The notes under the pieces were generated by a model. The model was not told the DNA's origin. It did not search any database and worked only from the letters and a program-made list of their open reading frames with translations. The position numbers and the translations under genes are program-made. This document shows positions 8,310 through 17,893 of a stretch of DNA of 64,000 nucleotides, in pieces. Numbering within the stretch: the stretch's first letter is position 1; each line of letters opens with the position of its first letter. Source of the stretch: Lachnospiraceae bacterium (GTDB lineage Bacteria > Bacillota > Clostridia > Lachnospirales > Lachnospiraceae); the NCBI GenBank assembly GCA_910575475.1, contig CAJTGD010000009.1, positions 106,837 to 170,836 of the forward strand, in the 5' to 3' direction.

Positions 8310-9591
8310 GAACCGATATCTCCTTACCAAGCTGAATCTCCATTACTTTCAATTCTGTTTCTGCAATAATCGTATGTCTACATCCCGCCTGCATCGTAAC
8401 AACATCCCCTATCTGAACTCTCTGTTCCATCCCATCAACAATTGTAGTTCCAGAACCGCTGACTATCACCCATACCTCATCCCTCATCTTGTGGTTATGG
8501 TAATTCATCTTATGCCCAGGATTTAATGTCACCTTAATAATCATACTTTCTTTCTCAACATCAAGAACTCTAAAACTTCCCCAAGATTTTTCTGCAAACA
8601 TAATTTGTTGATCAAGCATTTCTACAAACGGTTTTATAAAGCTAGACTGCTCTTTGTCTGATACCAATATCCCTTCCGGACTTGCAGAAATAACAACATC
8701 ATGGATTCCCATTGCAAAAATCGGCATTGAAAGTTCATTAATAATATGCACATTCTCACATTTTTCATTCATCTTTGCTTTTCCAATGATTTTTTCGCTC
8801 ATTGATTCCGTTAACGTATTCCAAGTGCCAATATCTTTCCACTTCCCTACAAAACGTCCAACCTGTATATTTTTTTCCTTTTCTACAACTGCGTAGTCAA
8901 AACTTATTTTCGGTAAATTTTCGTAATTTGAAAAAAGCTCAATATATGAAGATATTCCACAGCACTCCTTCATAATATTTAAAATATATCTCAGTTTAAA
9001 TGCAAAGATTCCTCCATTCCATAACGCACCTTGATTTATATAATTTTGTGCTGCTTCCAAATCAGGTTTTTCTTTAAATGCTGATACTCTGCTAAGCTTT
9101 TCCCTATTTTCTGGAATAATATATCCATATTTTTCGCTTGGATATGTTGGTTCAATTCCCATAAGTACGAGATTTGTTTCGCCCTTTTTTGCCTGTTCTC
9201 CAAGTTCCTGCAACATTTCAAAATAGTCATCTTCTACATATGGGTCAACCGGGCATACTACAGCTACATCATTCTCGTCAACCCCCTGAATATCATGCAG
9301 GTATGCCGTAGCAAGGGCTATCGCTGGGAACGTATCCCTCCTGCAAGGTTCTATTGAAATCCCAATCTCATCACCAATTTGATTATTAATTGCCGACACC
9401 TGACTTTTTGAAGTGGCAATCGTAACCTTACCTTCTGGATCCACTTTCTTAATCTGGCGATAGACACGCTGAACCATGGACTCATATCCATCTTCTGTTT
9501 TAAAAATCTTTATAAATTGCTTTGATCTTATATCATTAGAAAGTGGCCACAATCTTTTCCCTGATCCGCCGGATAACAGTATTATGTTCAT
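8278..9591 (-). CDS. manC: Mannose-1-phosphate guanylyltransferase with C-terminal cupin domain
   Basis: Makes GDP-mannose from mannose-1-phosphate and GTP. The first 270 residues are the nucleotidyltransferase: LLSGGSGKRLWPLSN is the nucleotide motif and FKEKP with WNGGIFAF are typical of ManC. The last 110 residues form a cupin (GHKMNYHNHKMRDEVWVIV), as in type II mannose-6-phosphate isomerase fusions. The separate manA next door suggests that the cupin may not be the main isomerase. The start is the ATG at 9591 (437 residues, MNIILLSGGSG); the open frame extends 14 codons further but without support. Confidence 0.94.
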   Translation of the reverse strand: MNIILLSGGSGKRLWPLSNDIRSKQFIKIFKTEDGYESMVQRVYRQIKKVDPEGKVTIATSKSQVSAINNQIGDEIGISIEPCRRDTFPAIALATAYLHDIQGVDENDVAVVCPVDPYVEDDYFEMLQELGEQAKKGETNLVLMGIEPTYPSEKYGYIIPENREKLSRVSAFKEKPDLEAAQNYINQGALWNGGIFAFKLRYILNIMKECCGISSYIELFSNYENLPKISFDYAVVEKEKNIQVGRFVGKWKDIGTWNTLTESMSEKIIGKAKMNEKCENVHIINELSMPIFAMGIHDVVISASPEGILVSDKEQSSFIKPFVEMLDQQIMFAEKSWGSFRVLDVEKESMIIKVTLNPGHKMNYHNHKMRDEVWVIVSGSGTTIVDGMEQRVQIGDVVTMQAGCRHTIIAETELKVMEIQLGKEISVHDKYKFNLEG

Positions 9592-9657
9592 TACACATAT
9601 TCTCCCAATTTTTGTATTACTACTCTCTGCCAATATACTTTCTGAAATCTCAGATTA

Positions 9658-10596
9658 TTATCTTGTAGCAAAATCTGGATTTTTTATAAAGTCCTCATAA
9701 GTTAATCTGATTCCTTCCCTAAGCCCTATTTTATGACTCCATCCCATTTTATTCAGTTTTGAAACATCCAATAATTTTTGTGGCATACCGTCCGGTTTTT
9801 CTGGATCCATAACAATTTCCCCTTCATATCCAACAATCTCCGCAATAATTCCAGCAAGCTCCTGAATCGAAACATCTACTCCAGTTCCTATGTTAATAAA
9901 ATTATTACCATGATAATTCTCCATAAGAAATAAAGCCGCTTCAGCCATATCATCTACAAACATAAATTCTCGACGCTGCCTGCCGCTTCCCCAGACTATA
10001 ACCTGTTTTGCCCCTGTTTGCTTTGCTTCATGGAATCTCTTAATCAATGATGCCATTACATGTGCATTTTCATTATAATGGTCATTAATTCCATACAGAT
10101 TGCACGGCATAACACTAACATAATCTGTACCGTACTGTCTATTGAAATATTCACATAAACGTAGTCCTGTAGCTTTTGCAATCGCATATCCTTCATTCGT
10201 TGGTTCAAAAGGGCCGGTTAGAAAATATTCTTCTTTCATAGGCTGTAAACAGAGCCTAGGATAAATACAGGATGAACCCAGAAACATCAATCGCTTTACA
10301 CTATTCCTATATGCTGTCTCAATAACATTATTTTGAATTTTTAAATTCGTAAGCAGCATATCCGCTGGAAAGTCTATATTTTTTTTTATGCCACCTACTG
10401 CTGCTGCTGCTAAAAACACATAATCTGGTTTCTCATTGTCGAAGTATGCCCTCACAGCCTTCTGGTCTGTCAAATCCAATTCCTTTGATGTTTTATAAAT
10501 AATATTGCTGAAGCCTTTTTCTCGAAGCTTCCGAACCAATGCAGAACCAACCATGCCCTTATGACCACATACATATATTTTTGCTTTTTTTTCCAT
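9658..10596 (-). CDS. fcl: GDP-L-fucose synthase / GDP-colitose synthase-type epimerase-reductase
   Basis: NADPH-dependent short-chain dehydrogenase of the Fcl/WcaG family. It epimerises and reduces a GDP-4-keto-6-deoxy sugar. Visible marks: GHKGMVGSA (nucleotide site), FLGSSCIYP with the family cysteine, the YAIAK catalytic pair, and NAHVMASLIKRFHEA with the conserved His. GDP-L-fucose is the usual product. Because a ColD-type dehydratase lies immediately upstream, the substrate here may be the 3-deoxy intermediate, making it a ColC (GDP-L-colitose synthase). Fcl and ColC are homologous and I cannot separate them by eye. Confidence 0.88.
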   Translation of the reverse strand: MEKKAKIYVCGHKGMVGSALVRKLREKGFSNIIYKTSKELDLTDQKAVRAYFDNEKPDYVFLAAAAVGGIKKNIDFPADMLLTNLKIQNNVIETAYRNSVKRLMFLGSSCIYPRLCLQPMKEEYFLTGPFEPTNEGYAIAKATGLRLCEYFNRQYGTDYVSVMPCNLYGINDHYNENAHVMASLIKRFHEAKQTGAKQVIVWGSGRQRREFMFVDDMAEAALFLMENYHGNNFINIGTGVDVSIQELAGIIAEIVGYEGEIVMDPEKPDGMPQKLLDVSKLNKMGWSHKIGLREGIRLTYEDFIKNPDFATR

Positions 10597-10615
10597 AATC
10601 CTTTCTCCTAAATGA

Positions 10616-11779
10616 CTAAACTGTTTTTAATACATCTATCAACAGATTAATCTCTTTTTCCATTTTCACAGAATGATTTCCAACAAAAAAACCATTTTCA
10701 TGTATATAATCCGCACAGACAAGTTCTCCTGAAATGGATGCATTCATATATTTAAATGCAGGCTGTCTTGCAAAATTCCCTGCGACAATTGGCCTTACTT
10801 CAATCCCCGCATTACGCAAAGCTTCAATAAAACTTTCCCTTTCTCCGCTATATTCTTCTCTGAGAATAAGGGCAAAACCAAACCAGGACGACTCCCCTGT
10901 TTCCAACTGCGTATAAAATCTTTCGTCCGCCTTCATCATTCTCTTAAATACGTCAGCATTATCACGCCGAATTCTTACGAAAGAATCCAACTTCTTAATC
11001 TGCTCCAGACCAATTGCTGCTTCCATTTCAAGCGGCCTTAAATTGTACCCCGGCATAATAAACTGAAAACTTTCATAAAACTCATTCTCATTCTTCCGAT
11101 AAAGACTACTGGAATGCGGAAGCTGACGAGTCCATCCATGTGTTCTGATTGACAACAGATAATGATATAATTCCTCATCATCCGTAACCGTAACTCCACC
11201 TTCCATCGTACAAAGATGATGAGAATAAAACGTAGAAAAGGTTCCTAATATGCCAAAAGTTCCTGCAAATTTATTTCTGTACTTTGCTCCCATTGATTCG
11301 CAATTATCTTCAATAAGAATTAAATCGTATCTTTTGCATATTTCCCGCAATCTTTCAAAATCATTGGGATTACCCAAAAGATTTACAGCAAAAATTGCCT
11401 TTACATCATCTGTAATGGCATCTTCAACCTTATTCAAATCCATATTTAGTGTCTTACAGTCAATATCAACAAGCCGTGCTTTCAGACCACACTGTTCTAG
11501 TGGGAAATAAGTCGTGCTCCACGAAACTGCAGAGACAAGAACTTCATCTCCTCTTTGAAGCCTTCCTGAATATATTAACGCAGAAATCGCCAGAAGATTT
11601 GCCGATGAACCCGAATTGGACATAACTGCATACTTCGCGCCAAAATACTTTGCAAATGCTTTTTCATATGCCTCTACCTCAACTCCCATCGTAAAGCGAT
11701 TTGAGCTGATTACTCTGCGAATTGCTTCCAATTCTTTTTCATCCCAAGTATCATTTGACAAACTATATCTAATTTCCAT
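10616..11779 (-). CDS. colD: GDP-4-keto-6-deoxy-D-mannose 3-dehydratase (ColD-like)
   Basis: PLP enzyme of the DegT/DnrJ/EryC1/StrS fold that removes the 3-hydroxyl group in colitose biosynthesis, using PLP and glutamate. The decisive mark is FYSHHLCTMEGG: the first His of the pair (about residue 187) takes the place of the PLP-binding lysine of true aminotransferases, as in ColD. Much of the rest also resembles ColD, for example AVSWSTTYFPLEQ, NLLGNPNDFE, EDNCESMGA, GYNLRPLEM and GESSWFGF. The ATG at 11779 shares one base with the gmd stop and has GGAGG upstream. It sits between gmd and fcl, the expected pathway order. Confidence 0.88.
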   Translation of the reverse strand: MEIRYSLSNDTWDEKELEAIRRVISSNRFTMGVEVEAYEKAFAKYFGAKYAVMSNSGSSANLLAISALIYSGRLQRGDEVLVSAVSWSTTYFPLEQCGLKARLVDIDCKTLNMDLNKVEDAITDDVKAIFAVNLLGNPNDFERLREICKRYDLILIEDNCESMGAKYRNKFAGTFGILGTFSTFYSHHLCTMEGGVTVTDDEELYHYLLSIRTHGWTRQLPHSSSLYRKNENEFYESFQFIMPGYNLRPLEMEAAIGLEQIKKLDSFVRIRRDNADVFKRMMKADERFYTQLETGESSWFGFALILREEYSGERESFIEALRNAGIEVRPIVAGNFARQPAFKYMNASISGELVCADYIHENGFFVGNHSVKMEKEINLLIDVLKTV

Positions 11780-12825
11780 CACCCTACCTCCAGTATTGCC
11801 TTTTCCCTTTTTGCCAGTTTTCTATCATGCTCCGCCATAATTTTTACCAATTTTTCGTAGCTTGTTTTCTGTGGATTCCACCCTAAAACTGTTTTTGCCT
11901 TTGTTGGATCTCCCCAAAGATTATCCACATCCGTAGGACGGAACCATGTAGAATTTACACAGACAAGCATTTTACCTGTCTTGGCATCGTATCCTTTTTC
12001 TTCAATGCCTTCCCCCTCCCATCGGATATGGATATCATTTGCCGCAAAAGCTTTCTCCGTAAAATCCCGGACTGTATGCTGTACCCCTGTAGCAATTACA
12101 AAATCATCCGGCTTGTCCTGCTGTAAAATAAGCCACATACACTCCACATAATCCTTTGCATAGCCCCAGTCTCGAAGCGAATTCATATTTCCCAACTCCA
12201 AGTGATCCTGAATACCTTCTGCAATACGGCCTGCCGCAAGAGTAATCTTTCTAGTCACGAATGTCTCTCCCCGGCGTTCAGACTCATGATTGAACAATAT
12301 TCCATTCGCCGCAAATAGTCCATATGCATCCCTGTATTCCTTCGTAATCCAAAATGCATACTGCTTTGCAACTGCATATGGTGAATATGGATGAAATGGC
12401 GTGGTTTCTTTCTGTGGTATTTCCTCGACCTTACCGTACAATTCAGATGTTGATGCCTGATAAATCCGCGTCTTTGATACAAGTCCTAAAATTCTTACGG
12501 CTTCCAGAACACGGAGCGTTCCAAGAGCATCCACATCACCAGAGTATTCTGGAACGTCAAAAGACACTTGAACATGTGACTGTGCTGCCAAATTATATAT
12601 CTCATCTGGCTTTACGAGATTCATAATACGAATTATTGATGAAGAATCTGACATATCCCCATCATGAAGTATCAGTCTATCCTTTATGTGGTCTATCCTT
12701 CCTGTATTTGAAATAGATGAACGACGGATAACCCCGTGTACCTCATATCCCTTATCAATCAGAAATTCTGCCAAATAAGATCCGTCCTGTCCTGTAATAC
12801 CTGTAATTAACGCTACCTTGTTCAT
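11779..12825 (-). CDS. gmd: GDP-mannose 4,6-dehydratase
   Basis: Converts GDP-D-mannose to GDP-4-keto-6-deoxymannose, the common precursor of GDP-fucose and GDP-colitose. The product starts [20 protein letters not shown], the family hallmark with the NADP-binding glycines. The catalytic region is [17 protein letters not shown] followed by [12 protein letters not shown] (Tyr and Lys). The open frame begins four codons earlier, but the ATG at 12825 gives the usual N terminus (348 residues). It lies just downstream of the GT11 gene and overlaps the ColD start by one base. Confidence 0.95.
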   Translation of the reverse strand: MNKVALITGITGQDGSYLAEFLIDKGYEVHGVIRRSSISNTGRIDHIKDRLILHDGDMSDSSSIIRIMNLVKPDEIYNLAAQSHVQVSFDVPEYSGDVDALGTLRVLEAVRILGLVSKTRIYQASTSELYGKVEEIPQKETTPFHPYSPYAVAKQYAFWITKEYRDAYGLFAANGILFNHESERRGETFVTRKITLAAGRIAEGIQDHLELGNMNSLRDWGYAKDYVECMWLILQQDKPDDFVIATGVQHTVRDFTEKAFAANDIHIRWEGEGIEEKGYDAKTGKMLVCVNSTWFRPTDVDNLWGDPTKAKTVLGWNPQKTSYEKLVKIMAEHDRKLAKREKAILEVG

Positions 12826-12843
12826 ATAAGCTTCCATCCTTTC

Positions 12844-13719
12844 CTACATAAGAATCCAATGAGGCGGAACAATATCAATCGGTTTATTATCAAAAAACCA
12901 CTTTTCAGGCGCAATAACAATTTTATCCTGATACTCATTCAGTTTCGCCCCCCACCAATGATAGGTACTATTAACTATAATTGAATGTCTACACGAAGCC
13001 ATCAACATCAACTCTTCAAAATCATTTGTCTGCTGCTCCGTTTCTCTATATATAATCTGAAAGTCTCCCCAATCTATATTTCTCTTACACCACTGAATAT
13101 CATTAGAAAAAATATAAAAAACGGGAGCATCTAGGCGTTCACTTATATACCGCATTGCTTTTTGATAATATTCTGTTCCAAAACTTCCCCAATGAGCTGA
13201 TTCTGAAGTATAGTCCCCCTTCCTCACCCCTATAAACACTGAATTTTGAGATTCCATAACCCTTTGTATATTCTTTGTCATTTCACTTAATTCGTAGTTT
13301 GGCGTAAACTCTTTCTTCAATATATCAATTACAGAGTCTACATACCGATACGACTGCCAGTAACCATCAAAATATGAATATTTAGCCAAAGATGTAGGCG
13401 GGATATATGCTCTCGTATGTTCGTAATAATATCTTCTATTAAAAAACTTTTCGAACAAAATCCATAGTTTATATTGATTGGAAAGAGCGTCTCCCTGATG
13501 ATTAAACATGCAAATCTTTTCAATTTCATTTCGTCTTGCCTCTGGAACAGATATATTAAACCTTTTTAGTCTCGGAACCCTAACTGAATCATTCTTTACA
13601 TTGCAAAATACTGAATAGTCCAACCGAATCTCCTCACCGGTCATCTTTTCCAGCAATTTCGCATAGGCATATTGAAACATCTGATTTCCAAGGCCGCCTT
13701 TTAGCTTCACTATCTTCAT
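12844..13719 (-). CDS. GT11 glycosyltransferase (alpha-1,2-fucosyl- or colitosyltransferase)
   Basis: Transfers a GDP-activated 6-deoxyhexose to the capsule repeat unit. The 291 residues carry the GT11 N-terminal motif KLKGGLGNQMFQYAYAKLLE and the donor-binding VFIGVRKGDY, then NDFEELMLMASCRHSIIVNS. GT11 enzymes are mostly alpha-1,2-fucosyltransferases; the E. coli O55 colitosyltransferase WbgN is a member of the same family. With colD close by, a colitosyl donor is plausible here. The ATG overlaps the stop of the preceding gene by four bases. A six-base G run near the 3' end is too short to imply slippage. Confidence 0.87.
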   Translation of the reverse strand: MKIVKLKGGLGNQMFQYAYAKLLEKMTGEEIRLDYSVFCNVKNDSVRVPRLKRFNISVPEARRNEIEKICMFNHQGDALSNQYKLWILFEKFFNRRYYYEHTRAYIPPTSLAKYSYFDGYWQSYRYVDSVIDILKKEFTPNYELSEMTKNIQRVMESQNSVFIGVRKGDYTSESAHWGSFGTEYYQKAMRYISERLDAPVFYIFSNDIQWCKRNIDWGDFQIIYRETEQQTNDFEELMLMASCRHSIIVNSTYHWWGAKLNEYQDKIVIAPEKWFFDNKPIDIVPPHWILM

Positions 13720-14903
13720 ATCGACTCCTTTTTTATAGTGTCCAGATCATTGCCAAGTATCTGTGATAATAAGCTATGCTCCAAAGATAACATAATATAA
13801 TCATATTCAGCAATTTGTTTGAATTTATGGACATTAGAACAATCATCTATAATAACAGGAATCTGCAGGAAATGGCTCTGCAGTAGCACAGTTGAAAATT
13901 TTGACACTGCATGTCCGGATGTTAATATAGAATAGTTAATATCCATTTCCCGCGGCTCAATTTCCATCTCTGTGTCCTCCACTACTCCACGGATATACTC
14001 TCCGTCGCTCCAACGTGGGTGCAGACGCATACGAATCCTGTGTCCACGCCTCTTAAGTGCTTTTAGGCACTTCACGATAAAGTCTATTTCTTGGTGGCAT
14101 TCATCCTGAAAATAATAGCAGTAATCTACCCTGTCCTTCTCCTTAATCTCCACCTTTCCTGGAAAAAACTCTGGTGGAAGTTCTATAATAAACTGATCAG
14201 GAAATGCTTTTAATGACACAAACATCTTCTTATAATGCTCATGCCATACATAACATTCATCAAACCGAAAAAAAGAATCTCTTATTCCCCAAACTTTATC
14301 CCCATGCATAAAATTAATGTGTTTTATCCCCTGGATATTGCAAAATTCTGTCATAGCAGAAGAACCACAGGAATATTCACTATGAGTAGAAATCGCACTT
14401 GGCCTATATTTATCCATCAAATAACGGTATTGCGTCATTCTCAAAAATATTTTTAATTGAAAGAAAAACTCAAATGGATATTTTTTTCTAATATTTTTTA
14501 CAAACCAACGATAATCATCCTTATTTAGGACATAGTGTTCAATATTCGTGCAGTATCTTACATGTTTATACCGTTCAATGAGACTTAATGGCACCCTTGA
14601 TTTGCCAATTCCCGCAAGTATACAAACCATATCACATTTCTCTGAAACCTCAGTTCTCTTCGGTGTAGTCAATATTCTATAATATAGCATAAAAAATCCG
14701 GCAATTTGAAGAAAATTATGATTAATACTGTGTATTAAAAATTGACATTTAAATTGGTTGTAACTCCGTTCAATATTATCCTTTGGATCTGCAATACTAT
14801 TTAAAATATGTTCTTGCTCTTCTCTGCCCCAAAAAAATTTCGGATCCTTGAGATTCATACAGTCAACATATTTCTGCTTAATCGTCTGAAAAAGACCCAA
14901 CAC
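13716..14903 (-). CDS. Putative GT-B glycosyltransferase (candidate nonulosonate transferase)
   Basis: About 395 residues with no family I can fix with certainty. The C-terminal half resembles the GT-B fold of sialyl-/polysialyltransferase and capsule-glycerol enzymes: INFMHGDKVWG, then RIRMRLHPRWS (an HP-type motif) and a serine-rich SKFSTVLLQS segment. In GT52-like sialyltransferases these motifs bind the CMP-sugar. Since the locus makes a CMP-activated nonulosonate and has no other obvious transferase for it, this is a candidate. The start is unclear: GTG at 14909 lies in the ribosome site AAGGGGG, so GTG at 14903 is chosen. It overlaps the end of the flippase gene. Confidence 0.55.
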   Translation of the reverse strand: MLGLFQTIKQKYVDCMNLKDPKFFWGREEQEHILNSIADPKDNIERSYNQFKCQFLIHSINHNFLQIAGFFMLYYRILTTPKRTEVSEKCDMVCILAGIGKSRVPLSLIERYKHVRYCTNIEHYVLNKDDYRWFVKNIRKKYPFEFFFQLKIFLRMTQYRYLMDKYRPSAISTHSEYSCGSSAMTEFCNIQGIKHINFMHGDKVWGIRDSFFRFDECYVWHEHYKKMFVSLKAFPDQFIIELPPEFFPGKVEIKEKDRVDYCYYFQDECHQEIDFIVKCLKALKRRGHRIRMRLHPRWSDGEYIRGVVEDTEMEIEPREMDINYSILTSGHAVSKFSTVLLQSHFLQIPVIIDDCSNVHKFKQIAEYDYIMLSLEHSLLSQILGNDLDTIKKESI

Positions 14904-16110
14904 TGCCACCCCCTTCTATTGTTTTAAAACAAATCAAAAGCATAATCAGATTTTGCACCAGTAGAGATATGATTGTCGCATAGCAAAAACCAGTTAAACT
15001 GTATTTCCCAATTAATAAAACTGTAAACAATAAATAAGGCACCAGCCTGCCTATTTGAATATAATATTGCATGCGCCTCTCTGCGTACCGTAGGGTCAAA
15101 GGCACAATAAAAGTATAAAACATCTGGAGCATCGCAATCATATTAGCATAAGGAATAATATCCATACATTTTTCATAAAAACTTGGATATAAAACCTGGA
15201 TCACCACCGGTACAATCAAACCACAGACATAATAACCTATCACACATACACCAGATAATGCAATAATGCATACAGACAGAATCTTTCTAGATAATACACT
15301 TATCTTTACAAGATAGCTGAGAATAACATTACTTATTGATGTTGCAAGCATCGGAATTATTTTAGACATAATTGACGCCGTTTGATAATATGTCATGCTC
15401 TCTGCCCCTAGATAGGGATAAATAACAAATTTATCAAGATATGTTGACACACCAGATATTGTTGATGTAGTTACCAAAACATTTGTATTTTTTAAAAGTA
15501 ACTTAAATCCCGGGGTTATCATAAGCTTCTGTTGCCAAATTGATGTTGAAAACAAATTATAAATAAATGAAGCCCCATATCCGGTAACAAAAACAATTTC
15601 CCAACATTGAAAATTCATTGCGGAAAGCATGACGTAACCCAACAGATATCCTATACACCCGCAAGCATTTGTCATAAAAATTTTTACATAAGACAACTTA
15701 AGCCTGTATTCTACAGCAAGATAATTATTTGCAATCAAAAAGATTTCCGAAAGCAAAAGCAATGGAACATTAATCCCTTCTTTCAAACATCCTGTCAGCC
15801 AGAGCATAAATATATTCATAATCAATCCGCCAGACAGATTTATTAAAAATAATAAGGAAAAACTCCCTTCTTCCTCCTTTTTTAAATGAAGTAGTCTCGT
15901 ATATGCCACACTGCTTCCCCAAATACCATTCACAAAATTCTGCACTCCAACACATACTGTCAACGTACCGTAGGTAGTCGCACCAACTTGTCCAGCAATC
16001 ATCGGATACACCAGAAGATTCAGCAAAGCTATGGGCATACCTGAGGCTATAATATTCAAGAGCATGTCGCCTAAAAATTTAAATTTTGTATTTACTCTTA
16101 TTAAGTGCAT
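14878..16110 (-). CDS. wzx: Wzx-type polysaccharide flippase
   Basis: Multi-pass membrane protein (410 residues, about 12 hydrophobic segments) of the oligosaccharide flippase/MATE-like superfamily that moves lipid-linked repeat units across the membrane. The N terminus has MLLNIIASGMPIALLNLLVYP and ATTYGTLTVCVGVQNFV, typical of Wzx. The ATG at 16110 has GGAG ten bases upstream; the longer open frame lacks a ribosome site. Together with the Wzy-like gene at 25059-26198 and the Wzz-like gene at 23690-25012 it defines a Wzx/Wzy-dependent pathway. Confidence 0.85.
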   Translation of the reverse strand: MHLIRVNTKFKFLGDMLLNIIASGMPIALLNLLVYPMIAGQVGATTYGTLTVCVGVQNFVNGIWGSSVAYTRLLHLKKEEEGSFSLLFLINLSGGLIMNIFMLWLTGCLKEGINVPLLLLSEIFLIANNYLAVEYRLKLSYVKIFMTNACGCIGYLLGYVMLSAMNFQCWEIVFVTGYGASFIYNLFSTSIWQQKLMITPGFKLLLKNTNVLVTTSTISGVSTYLDKFVIYPYLGAESMTYYQTASIMSKIIPMLATSISNVILSYLVKISVLSRKILSVCIIALSGVCVIGYYVCGLIVPVVIQVLYPSFYEKCMDIIPYANMIAMLQMFYTFIVPLTLRYAERRMQYYIQIGRLVPYLLFTVLLIGKYSLTGFCYATIISLLVQNLIMLLICFKTIEGGGSVGSFSDD

Positions 16111-16232
16111 AAAATATATTCTCCAAATGCTCAAAATCAAGTATACCTAATTCTAACACATTCCACCTGAATTACAAGTAAATTTTCTGATATCAGAAAT
16201 CATTTCTACCCAAATCGTAAATATCCATTCTC

Positions 16233-17256
16233 TCAATCAATTTTACGCAATACAAATGTTGCTTGATCCCCTTTCCCACACGCATTATCTCTTTTAGCTA
16301 TTTTGGAATACTTCAAAAAGGCAAGTATCGCATATTCAAATATTCCAAATATCGTTCTTCTGTAATTTCCATCTTTTCCTTTACTATACTGAATACTTCC
16401 AATATACGAAAATGCGCTACTATCAAATAAAATCCTGTCAATTGATAATCCCAATTCATCAGCAAGAATACTCATGCTTTTTATACTATGCAAAAAAATA
16501 TGTCTGGGAGCATCTAATTGAACCCAGTATTTCCCAAATTTCCAAAATACGTTTGACCCTGCTATAGGAATGGATATAAGAATACCCCCCCCCCACGCGC
16601 AATTTTTGATATGCATGCAACAAAGTTTCTCTCGGATCTTCTATATGTTCGAAACTATGATGAAACATTATCAAATCATATTCTTCTGAACATTCTTTTA
16701 TTGTACCATATATAAATTTTATCTTTGAATTCAAATTTTTGTTAAACGTCTCTCGTGTAATAAAACGATCACAGCCTGATAGGTTTTTATAACCAAGCTT
16801 TTCTAATAGATAGAGTAAATATCCATCTCCACATCCTACATCTAAAATAGCATCAAACTTTTTTGTATAATTCCCAATCACTCCATAGACTGGTCGAGGA
16901 ATGAATCCATGCATTATCCTCCCAATATAGCCCTTATGAGTAAACTCAAAAATATCTCTTTTCTCCATAAGCCAGTGAACAAAAGTACCTATCACTTTAT
17001 TTCTCGTTCTTAAGCAAAAACTATAGTAAGAATTCCCATAGTAATCGCTTAAGTTATCCGGAACTGATACTATTTGCATGCATCCACAATAAGAACAGAT
17101 ACTATATTCAAAGTAAGTAGTACCTGCCCTATTGTAATCTTGTACTTCAAAAACCTTAAACTCACCTGAATTCCCGCATATCTGACATTTTAACGTTTTT
17201 CTATTCATTTTCTCAGCTAGATACTCCGCACCTATCTTGACACTTTTTTCAAACAT
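16233..17256 (-). CDS. SAM-dependent methyltransferase, phase-variable, OFF (frameshift in G10 tract)
   Basis: The gene is split into two frames at a run of ten G residues (16585-16594). Frame one gives a zinc-ribbon N terminus (CQICG ... CSYCGC, residues 24-57) and a class I methyltransferase core (ILDVGCGDGYLLYLLEKLGY, FHHSFEHIEDP), then nonsense ending at 16486. The true continuation, GGGILISIPIAGSNVFWKFG to the stop at 16233, is in another frame. One G fewer would restore a 340-residue protein of normal length. Zinc-ribbon methyltransferases of this type act on nucleotide- or polymer-bound sugars. Probably a capsule-modifying enzyme currently switched off. The start at 17256 has only a weak ribosome site. 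Confidence 0.82.
16585..16594 (-). repeat. G10 homopolymer tract in methyltransferase gene
   Basis: Ten C on the plus strand, ten G on the coding strand. The reading frame is intact with 9 (or 6 or 12) G and broken with 10. It is the longest G/C homopolymer in the window. Confidence 0.9.
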
Positions 17257-17260
17257 ACTA

Positions 17261-17893
17261 TTATATTTTTACCTTCCAAATATGCACACATGTTCCTCTT
17301 ATTTCATCCGTATACTCATTTATCAAATCAAACATACCACTGGATTTTATATAAGCACTTTCTGACGCGCCATAACAAATCAAATAAATTTTTTTCCTTT
17401 TCGCTCTTAATTGCGTAAAACATTTAAAGAGATTATCTAATACTTCTCTATAAATTTCAGGTTCAAACGGATTAAACATATAAAATACATTAAATTCATC
17501 ATATCTGCTAAATGTGATAGCATCTTCATGATAAATTTCCACATGATGCATCTTTAATTTTTGAAAATTACGAACAGCAATCCTATAAAGACTATCTTCA
17601 ATCTCTATACCTGCAATCCGATTAAAACCATATTTTGTAGCATAGTATAAACAGCCGCCCTTCCCACAACCAATATCTATAAAGCAATCATTTTCGTCTA
17701 ATTCTAATTGTCTTAGGATAATATCAAATGCTTTTTCCTGTGTCAAGGCATAACCATGATTTCCTTCTGTCTGTATACCATGATTCTTTTGTCTCATCGA
17801 AAAATCAAGCCCTCTTGGCCTCTCTATAAAAAGTGACCTTAAAACCATTACCCCCCCCCGAATATATCTTTTTAGTTTATTATTAATATTCAT
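17261..17893 (-). CDS. Class I SAM-dependent methyltransferase, in frame through a G9 tract (ON)
   Basis: A 210-residue methyltransferase: CFIDIGCGKGGCLYYATKYG is the SAM-binding motif I, followed by GIEIEDS (motif II) and VFYMFNPFEP. No zinc ribbon. Substrate unknown; its place among decoration genes suggests O- or N-methylation of the polysaccharide. Codons 12-15 are formed by a run of nine G; with eight, a TAA stop would follow the tract at once, so length changes would switch it off. An internal ATG (codon 16) just after the tract might give a short rescue product. The ATG at 17893 has AAGGAG eight bases upstream and overlaps the acyltransferase stop by 11 bases. Confidence 0.8.
   Translation of the reverse strand: MNINNKLKRYIRGGVMVLRSLFIERPRGLDFSMRQKNHGIQTEGNHGYALTQEKAFDIILRQLELDENDCFIDIGCGKGGCLYYATKYGFNRIAGIEIEDSLYRIAVRNFQKLKMHHVEIYHEDAITFSRYDEFNVFYMFNPFEPEIYREVLDNLFKCFTQLRAKRKKIYLICYGASESAYIKSSGMFDLINEYTDEIRGTCVHIWKVKI
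17851..17859 (-). repeat. G9 homopolymer tract near the start of the second methyltransferase gene
   Basis: Nine C on the plus strand. Frame intact at 9; at 8 the codons become CGG GGG GGG TAA. It sits only about 35 bases after the start codon. Confidence 0.85.

Noticed and set aside
10616..11779. Ordinary sugar aminotransferase (perosamine synthase-like)
   Set aside because: The PLP lysine is replaced by His in FYSHHLCTMEGG, which fits the ColD dehydratase and not an aminotransferase.
16486..16616. Two overlapping separate genes at the methyltransferase (ends at 16486 and 16233)
   Set aside because: The second frame starts inside the first domain, has no ribosome site, and continues the same methyltransferase fold; a single gene broken at the G10 tract explains both.
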